The notes below the pieces were generated by a model. The model was not told the DNA's origin. It saw nothing but the letters and a program-made list of their open reading frames with translations, and did not search any database. The position numbers and the translations under genes were made by a program. From Theristus sp. LFF4_11 (taxonomy: Eukaryota > Nematoda > Chromadorea > Monhysterida > Xyalidae), in contig JASANC010001904.1 in assembly GCA_030248135.1 (NCBI GenBank), positions 62,001 to 126,000 of the forward strand: 64,000 bases of DNA. The letters are read 5' to 3'. Of the stretch, positions 59,101-64,000 are shown in pieces; within the stretch, counting starts at the first letter, position 1; every line of letters begins with the position of its first letter.

Positions 59101-59777
59101 CATGTTTGTTGTGTTCAAGTTCTTTGATGTGCTGTGGGCGATAGAGGCGCGTGGCTGAGACAAGGAAACTATTAAAGATCAGATGACGTGGGCATTAAGA
59201 AGAATGTGGGAGTACTACTGGAATGACAAGCAGCGACCATACGAACAAATACTCGGTGTTGAGGTAAGTCATTTTCTTAAAACCGATTTTAGCCACACAC
59301 AGGCAAAGCAACAATCAACGCACAAAAATTTTTTCAAAAGGTGTACTGTGAGTTTTAGCGCAGGAGAATCTGTTCCGTGTTTATTTTTGCCCCACCAATT
59401 TTTTTAAATGCAGAACCTGCTGGTGGCAAAGCTCCAAGGGAGAAGACTGGTGGGACGATCTGGTAGAAGAAAAGGAGGACGAACTCGAGCGTATGGGCGA
59501 AGGTAAATACACTCAAATACATTTATTCGACTGAATTTTTAAACGCATCTGCCGTGTTTAATCCTTTAAAAATCTGCTGTTTGTAAGTCTGAAAGTAACT
59601 CCATTAAGATGGTAATGCCAATGCGGTCACACAGGTTCGAAGCAACACCGCAAGAAACTGTTGGAGGACGCCTATTACAACTACATACCCGACGCGCGTG
59701 CGGCTAGGAAGCGGGCGAAGAAGAAGGCGAAAAAGGAAAAGGAAAAGAAAAAAAGAGCCAGGAAAGAAAAAGCGTAA
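44200..59777 (+). CDS. Single-pass membrane protein with two three-finger (Ly6-like) domains
   Basis: The exons are 44200-44472, 44782-44922, 54023-54158, 55901-56088, 57372-57566, 58157-58294, 59183-59263, 59364-59502 and 59635-59777. Phases agree throughout, giving about 477 residues. A signal peptide (ALLLATIIFAPLSHS) precedes two Cys-rich domains. The first starts CYRISEPVTC and ends LLCCCQGEKCN; the second runs from RCGATDCDSWDNYC to SICCCFDRNCN. The CCC-x4-CN ending is the hallmark of three-finger Ly6/uPAR-type folds. A Thr/Pro-rich stalk, a TM helix at about 321-341 (VLLPISVVGSVVLTVVFVVWF), an acidic/Trp-rich segment (SKGEDWWDDLVEEKEDEL) and a Lys/Arg-rich tail follow. It is likely a surface receptor or co-receptor. 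Exons up to the TM helix are firm. The last three joins are tentative: 58347 onward (KTYRELF...) could be an alternative last exon or a micro-exon. Intron 2 is 9.1 kb and holds most of the satellite DNA. Confidence 0.72.
45183..46154. repeat. Foldback element F, right copy, interrupted by a SINE
   Basis: Same ends as 37987-39018 (TTATCTAAAAATGCGGGAGA and its mirror). The interior matches the left copy in inverse orientation, except for the SINE at 45525-45692. It lies in intron 2 of the three-finger gene. Confidence 0.8.
45525..45692 (-). repeat. tRNA-derived SINE, copy 2
   Basis: On the minus strand: GTCACCCTCGTGGCCTGGTG, A-box-like TGGTAGTGCGTTAGAC, B-box-like GGGGGATCGAGCCCCG, then the same body as 22957-23118. 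It ends ACATCGCCTAAAAATCCCAA followed by (ACA)n. The left F copy lacks it (AGCAACAACGATAAAGC at about 38428), so the insertion is defined. Confidence 0.82.
46405..48574 (+). repeat. A/B/T satellite composite, right copy (R1)
   Basis: Leader CCCCGGACAACTCAGG at 46409, then satellite A (about 46425-47910), satellite B (about 47925-48310) and the T module ending GCGCATCCGCATGAT at 48574. Mirror image of 35754-37945. A G/T-rich insert of about 210 bp (46198-46408) between F and the leader has no counterpart in the left copy. Confidence 0.88.
48597..52087 (+). repeat. A/B/T satellite composite, copy R2
   Basis: Restarts with the leader CCCCGGACAACTCAGG 23 bp after R1 ends. Satellite A is about 48650-50338 and 50875-51232, split by an inserted element. 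Satellite B is about 51255-51800, with a period of about 170 bp and GGAAACATTTTTGTTCGACT as landmark. The T module ends GCGCATCCGCATGAT at 52087. Several A units near 49750-50330 and 50880-51220 are almost identical, suggesting recent local expansion. Confidence 0.85.
50339..50874. repeat. TIR element inserted in a satellite A unit
   Basis: The inverted ends of about 33 bp start CACAGGGAACTCATGATATA. 536 bp, flanked by CAA on both sides, and it splits an A unit between CATCTA and TTGCTCACG. No coding domain. The 3-bp duplication would fit a Harbinger-like mechanism, but the TIR itself is unfamiliar. Confidence 0.8.
52086..52738. repeat. TIR element following the R2 terminal module
   Basis: Inverted ends of about 95 bp include TATACAATGTTGACACAAGA, and GCATGCAAACCGTAAAAATT against its mirror near 52650. 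The interior is AT-rich without an open frame. It sits exactly at the junction of the T module and the next B array. Confidence 0.7.
52742..53940 (+). repeat. B/T satellite composite lacking A, copy R3
   Basis: Tandem B-type units of about 171 bp: GGAAAMTTTGTTGTTCGG recurs near 52815, 52986, 53157 and 53329. These are followed by B units like those in R2 and by a diverged T module ending GCGCATCCGCATGAT at 53940. Satellite A is absent. Exon 3 of the three-finger gene begins 83 bp later. Confidence 0.8.
54237..54450 (+). repeat. Truncated foldback F fragment
   Basis: TATCTAAAAATGCGGGAGAC and later blocks (CACGGATACAAGTACATAAG, TTGCGCCGCGTTTC, TAGTTTAGTCTGAAATCAC) match one end of F, with an internal deletion. 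It follows exon 3 of the three-finger gene. Confidence 0.65.
54451..55900. other. Intron 3 of the three-finger gene
   Basis: AT-rich, with a loosely repeated segment in which TTTCATTCAGATACCGTAA, TTTCACTCAGATACCGTAA and AACCGTAACTTGACT-like phrases recur about every 180 bp (near 55200, 55365 and 55545). This suggests a decayed tandem repeat. No exon found. Confidence 0.4.
56167..56949. repeat. TA-flanked near-palindromic MITE with a GAC/GTC core
   Basis: The ends CAGTCGAACTCACTAAAATG and its mirror are flanked by TA. The arms pair for most of the length (AATCAGCTGATTGGTC, GTGAGCAGCCTCC, TTTCGTGGA). Deeper arms carry (GAC)n/(GTC)n at 56388-56408 and 56699-56722. It occupies most of intron 4 of the three-finger gene. 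Confidence 0.78.
57896..57985. repeat. Short hairpin element
   Basis: The arms GGTATTCATGAAGCAGTAAT...GACGCGTAGCTGTGTT and AACATAGCAACGCGGTC...GCTTCATGAATGCC fold back over about 40 bp each. It lies in intron 5 of the three-finger gene. Confidence 0.65.
58970..59098. repeat. One-ended Tc1/mariner MITE fragment
   Basis: The right end AACACTTTTGGCCGCCACTG next to TA matches the TIR of 17308-17522, and the interior has the same CG/CA-rich stretch. The left TIR is not recognisable. Confidence 0.5.
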
Positions 59778-60485
59778 GGCTAAGAAGAAGAAACCGCCTG
59801 GCTGGCTGCATCGCGCATTTTACATGGACGAACAGCATCGCTGATATTCTGATTCAAAATGTTACTAACAAAACAGGCTGTCAGCTGATTGGTTGGTGAT
59901 CACGTAACGCATGCATTCTGTGCAGGACACACTCCACCTCCCCAGTAATGCCTGCACAGAAAGCACGCATCACATGATTACCAAGTAATCAATCAGCTGA
60001 TAACATATAATTTTGAGTCTGACTGTACTGGTGATTATTTTGAGCTAACCCATTATACTGGTCGCTCGCTCAGAAAATTACTCAGCATCACTGATTTCAA
60101 GATTTCAAGATTTACTGATTTCAATGCGATCCAAGTGGCACCCTGAAGCATCCATCCAACGATGGGTCGTTCAAATGAATACCATAAAACAGACGGGATG
60201 TGGCGACGACACTGTACACCCCGTAAAAACAACGTTTGCGTTTTTTCAGCAGCAACTTTCGAAATCGGCATGATCAGTCCATCACCAGAGTGCAACACTT
60301 ATCATTCTAGAGGTGACATCTTCAGGCACGATTCAAAAACCGTAACCATCGAACCATAAGAAAAACAAAATCACCCAACAAACAGCTTGTAATTCAGATT
60401 TTATTGGTTGACATGTGAGGATTTAAGCAATGCTCATCATCTTTTACGCCCTAAACCCGGCCGCCCGTCGGTGTCACGCGTCCCG
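59778..60485. other. Intergenic region with a palindrome
   Basis: Holds the inverted repeat at 59882-60002 and otherwise no supported exon. No AATAAA was noticed close behind the three-finger stop codon. Confidence 0.4.
59882..60002. repeat. Palindromic element with TCAGCTGATT ends
   Basis: The left arm TCAGCTGATTGGTTGGTGAT...TTCTGTGCAGG pairs with CCTGCACAGAA...AATCAATCAGCTGA. It shares the ATCAGCTGATTGG block with the element at 56167-56949. Confidence 0.6.
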
Positions 60486-61137
60486 TCAATATTCGAAACT
60501 GCGGTTTCGCGGTTCTCGTCCAAGGACGAACGCGACCGTTTGCGGTCCTTTGTTCGCATTGCGGTTCTGGTAAACGGTCTGTCCGGGTTGTCGCCCGTTC
60601 GGGGCTGTAGACGGCGGCGAATAACTGTCGACGTTGATGTTAGCGCCTGCCGTTGGTGAATAAGTGTCTGCGTCTGTGTTAGCGCCCCCCCCGTTCTGGA
60701 ATAACTTTTCATGTTTCTGTTATCACCCCTAGTCAGTTCATAAATGTCCACGTTTTTGTTGGCGCATCCAGCTGGTGAATAACTATCCACGTTTCTGTCA
60801 GCGCTTCCGTCTGTTGAATACCTGTCCACGTTTCTGTTAACACTCCCACTTTGTAAAGAAGCAGACGAGGACGACGATCGGTGGCCATCTGTCGCGTAGC
60901 CACCACCGAATCCGGCCAAAACCAACTCGGCCACAAACTCGGTGGACGGCGGAATCCATCGCAGGCCGGGCTCCATTCGTCCGGCATACTGCGATTGTAC
61001 GCCGGCGTTACTTTGTTGGTATGATGGGCCGTTTGAAATCGGCTCAGGAGAACTGATGTTGTGGTAAACTGTTGTGCGGACTGGTTGCGGTGTTGTCATG
61101 TCGTAGCACCTTGTTGTCGTTTCGGGCCAAGTTGTGG
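60486..61137 (-). CDS. Exon encoding tandem 13-residue repeats, with a probable frameshift
   Basis: A good acceptor (TTTTTCAG) precedes 61137. The frame reads TTWPETTTRCYDMTTPQ, then a Pro/Ser-rich stretch, then 13-residue repeats of the type N-x-N-V-D-x-Y-S: NRNVDRYSTDG, DRNVDSYSPAG, NKNVDIYELTRG, NRNMKSYSRTGG. At an 8-G run (plus-strand C run at about 60685-60692) the repeat pattern moves to another frame. There it continues as NTDADTYSPTAG and NINVDSYSPPST and ends at 60486. The unshifted frame stays open to 60437 but loses the pattern. This means a sequencing or assembly indel, or a genuine mutation. No upstream exon was placed with confidence, and I do not recognise the protein. Confidence 0.5.
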
Positions 61138-61489
61138 CTGAAAAATAGTACAGAAAGCTCTCTGCCGCAAACTGACCGGCTGAATTTGTGAGTCAGGGTA
61201 TCAAAATGCACGCGAAGGTGATCTTTTTTGCAAAATTGCAAACTAATTTTATACAAAAAAACGAACCAATAATGATGAGCCAATAGTATACCATCTACAT
61301 ATGTAATGTGGATTGTACCACAATACCCTGGCGGATGACTCAGACCTCCACTGTGCACGTGCTGTCCACGCGCCACGCTCCGGCCTGATCATTGGTTGAC
61401 CACAGAACGCGGGCAAGCACGGAGGCTGACCGTTTAGCGTTGGAACGCCAGTTGTGATCGGGACGTAACGCGTGTGCACGCTAAATGAT

Positions 61490-62200
61490 GACAATGGTGG
61501 AACTGACTCTAATGATTTCCTATACTCATACGCTATAACTGCAATTGTGATTCTTTGTTCTCTTGCGTATCTGTCACTCTTTGTAATAGTTCTAACTAAT
61601 CTCTATACTTTACACACTCTCTTCGCAACTGCTCCCTGCCACTCACTCACCCCATTATCTAGGTTCCAAAACCTATATAAAGGCGAGAATTTGTGGCCGA
61701 GATCAGCTGCTTATACCCAAAAATCTCCTCTTCAATACAGTCAATATTATACTGTCATTTCAAATGTGAACCAATATATATTTCGTGTCCTTGCCTTGTA
61801 TTTTGTTGTAACTGTTTGTACCGTTTGAGTGCAATAATAATATTTCTGCTCCGATCTTCGTTCTCGCTGGACTTTGTAATTCGACGATAACGAAAATCAA
61901 CTTTGCATCACGGCCAAACGGAGTTGTCGTTATTCGAGCGAAGCTAAGACTCGCCTAAACCGGCTTGTTGAAGCTAAGATCGAATAGTGCCAACTTACTT
62001 TGGACGTCACGCGAGAGACAGTGCCAACTCTCGATCACACAATTCTGCCCTGTCCGACACAAATGAGCACGTCTCAAAGGACACCCGGCACCCAACGTGC
62101 CCAAAACCGAAAGGTTGAGGGTGCCGTAGTCAATCCGGTAAAAGGCACGCCGGAGGGAACTACACATATGTACAGAGTATAGGCAGCAGCAAACGCGATT
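61490..62200 (+). mobile_element. Possible LTR retrotransposon remnant
   Basis: A TATA-like CTATATAAAGGCG at about 61671 is followed by sequence of LTR R/U5 character, and a short frame starts at 62064 (MSTSQRTPGTQ, basic, 39 codons). No paired LTR, reverse transcriptase or clear primer-binding site was seen. This is a weak call. Confidence 0.2.
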
Positions 62201-62661
62201 TGTGCAGCGCGGTTTTTTTCAGTGAAAATGGTAAATTATAGGAAAAGCGCGGCGCAGTGGGGTGGTGCGCTTCTCGCAATGCGACTAACCTTCTTCATCA
62301 TAGGAAACGATAATCGTGTCATTGTCGTCGTATCCACAGAATGAAAGCTCTTCTGTATTTTCCTGTAAAAAGCCAGAGTATGCCGAGTGTTTTTTAATAC
62401 TTTTCAAGTTGATGATTTTTAGTTCAATTGATGTGTTCTCAAAATACACATGGTCGAACTGAGAGCTTCGAACTTTAGTTTGATTGGTTGTTGGTTGCCT
62501 GAATCAGGTTCAAAACGCAAAAACCTGTAGAATGCAGTTTTTCTTTTTTTGACACATTTGTGAGATTGCGAAATAACTGAGAAAAATAGGTTTTTTTCGC
62601 TATGAAAATTATTAAGAATACAAATCACTTTAATAAATATAAAACTGATTGTATGTACCTA

Positions 62662-62813
62662 CGGTATGGCTGAATGGCAGCGTTTTTCAGGGTGCAAGGA
62701 CGGACCGAGCAGAACTCGTACAAAAGACGTTCAGAGAAACATTACTCCTAGTCTGCAACTGGTTTCGCCGTGATTGAGAAGACCATGATTGCCTTATTTA
62801 TTCGGCCACACCT
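62662..62813. repeat. Internally deleted GGCCGAATAAAT-family MITE, copy 4
   Basis: TACGGTATGGCTGAATGGC at the left and TTATTCGGCCACACCTTA at the right, with the GTTTTTCAGGGTGCAAGGA and ACTCCTAGTC blocks of copies 1 and 2 between them, but only about 150 bp long. Confidence 0.55.
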
Positions 62814-62999
62814 TACTTGCCATCTTACCCTCTGCGATCGTTTTAGGCGTCCATTTTCCGTCAGCATGCGAATATTGTTCATTTTCAAGAAATTTTCGCT
62901 GAAAAACATCAGTAAATTTTACCGTTCAGAGTGCATCACTATTACTGTCAATTATGACGATCTTTTTTGTTTCTTACACTCGATCGGTTGGGTTGTCGG

Positions 63000-63110
63000 T
63001 TATGGATAGCGAAGAACAGAGGGAAGGAGTACTGAGGCCCGGAGAACTGGTCACAGCTCTCACACGCTAGCGGAGACTGAGTGGAAAAGAGCGATACTTA
63101 GCCACTGTTT
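63000..63110 (+). repeat. Dispersed repeat shared with about 3660-3770
   Basis: GGAGAACTGGTCACAGCT followed by CACACGC and GCGGAGACTGAG parallels the stretch near 3700. No coding capacity. Confidence 0.45.
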
Positions 63111-63389
63111 TCCTTGTGTGGCGGAGGCAAACTGGCGTGGTAATGGTCAGGTCGTTAGTATTATTTACAACCAAAGTTTGGTACCCTTGAGTTTTTGGAA
63201 AGCAGCGTTATCGCATCAGTGATCCTTTCTACGTTTTACCATTTGAAACGAATAAAAAATGTTTTTTTCAGTTACCGATCTGCAGTCTGCACGTTGCAAT
63301 GCTTTGTTGTTGCTCGTGTCCACGGTTGGCATGCAACTGATCAACTGATCTTTAACTGGCAGATATTGGCACTCGACCAGTACCGAAGA

Positions 63390-63790
63390 TGAGGGGGGGT
63401 GGAGGGGGTGTACCCCTCCCCTAGCACTAACTTGCGCCCTGTGGGGGTGGTGGGGGTCCCGTGACACCCACCCCCTAAACCCGGAACCCCCCCCCCCCGT
63501 GGGTACCACCCCCCACCCCCTTCCCAACTCGGCACCCCCCGTGGGTACCCACCCCTCCCAAAAATGTTCCCAAAATCACAAATTTTTGTTAAAAAATCCA
63601 AAATTTTTGTTCAAAAATCGCAATTTTTTGTTCAAAAACTATGGGGCGGGGTGGGGGGTGCCACCCCCAATAAACCGATTAGCACCCGGTGCACTCCCTA
63701 GCAGGCGACCGGGTCGTCCTACTTACCCCCTACCACCCCCCCCCCCCAAAAAAAAATTGGCACCCCCATGGGTAGGTACCCCCTACCTAA
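63390..63790. repeat. C/G-rich low-complexity block with short tandem repeats
   Basis: Homopolymer-rich C runs on the plus strand with repeated GTGGGTACC and ACCCACCCC phrases. At 63565-63640 there is a tandem of about 20 bp, AAAATTTTTGTTCAAAAATC. No exon was found in 62201-64000. Confidence 0.6.
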
Positions 63791-64000
63791 AATATGTCAT
63801 CTTCAATACTCGACTGCAGAAAGCTGTCCAGCACTTTCAAGAAATTTGAAAAGCTTACCACTGCTTGTATTTTGATTTACATCATTTACAAACCATCGAT
63901 CGGAATGACACAACTAACAAAAATTTGGAGCAAAAAAGTTTTAATATTTCAACTGATCTTTCGACAGAAATTAAAACAATATGGCTCTTTCATGAAGATT

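Noticed and set aside
61249..61494. Minus-strand frame upstream of the 13-residue-repeat exon (VPITTGVPTLNGQPPCLPAF...)
   Set aside because: Could be an upstream exon, but no acceptor and donor pair in the right phase was clear, and three frames remain open in parts.

Overview
The window is a eukaryotic genomic segment. Protein-coding genes are split into short exons with GT-AG introns, and coding DNA is GC-richer than the AT-rich introns and intergenic DNA. Gene content points to an animal: an aspartyl/asparaginyl beta-hydroxylase (ASPH), a neuroglobin-like globin, an EGF-repeat membrane protein, a two-domain three-finger (Ly6-like) membrane protein, a BTB protein and a CIMIP2/FAM166-like protein. 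I favour a repeat-rich invertebrate, possibly a nematode or other ecdysozoan, but I cannot name the phylum or species from the sequence alone.

Left third (1-15.9 kb): a globin gene on the minus strand (827-2330, 4 exons), mostly non-coding DNA with short inverted-repeat elements, a BTB gene on the minus strand (6176-9227, 6 exons), then about 6.7 kb without a gene that I can support. That last stretch contains a long array of the 5-bp unit GACGT (about 11030-11495) and a foldback element.

Middle (15.9-39.3 kb): ASPH on the plus strand (15904-27158). I could join 22 exons with consistent phase throughout, giving 1242 residues. Its luminal acidic region is hugely expanded by GAY (Asp) trinucleotide tracts spread over about a dozen exons, followed by TPR-like exons and the catalytic domain. 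It converges on a minus-strand gene for a type I membrane protein with EGF-like repeats (27876-29578). Further right is a minus-strand CIMIP2/FAM166-like gene (32334-39304, 5' end missing).

Right (39.3-64 kb): a plus-strand gene for a membrane protein with two cysteine-rich three-finger-like ectodomains (44200-59777), divergent from the CIMIP2-like gene. A cysteine-poor 13-residue-repeat reading frame lies on the minus strand at 60486-61137. It is followed by a possible LTR remnant and by C/G-rich low-complexity DNA.

The most unusual feature lies at 35.7-54 kb. A composite repeat of about 3.3 kb occurs twice in inverted orientation (35754-39018 and 45183-48574). It consists of a foldback element F, an array of a 148-149-bp satellite (A), an array of a 170-179-bp satellite (B), and a terminal hairpin module (T). 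One arm sits in an intron of the minus-strand CIMIP2-like gene and the other in an intron of the divergent plus-strand gene. Between them lies another 2.5-kb foldback element (41266-43783), so the inverted repeats are nearly concentric. Two more A/B/T-type copies follow (48597-52087 and 52742-53940). Comparing the two arms shows pre-insertion sites for a tRNA-derived SINE and for a TA-flanked MITE. Many other MITEs with terminal inverted repeats, several flanked by TA, lie in introns and intergenic DNA.

All exon joins come from reading splice sites and phase by eye. No alignment or search was run.
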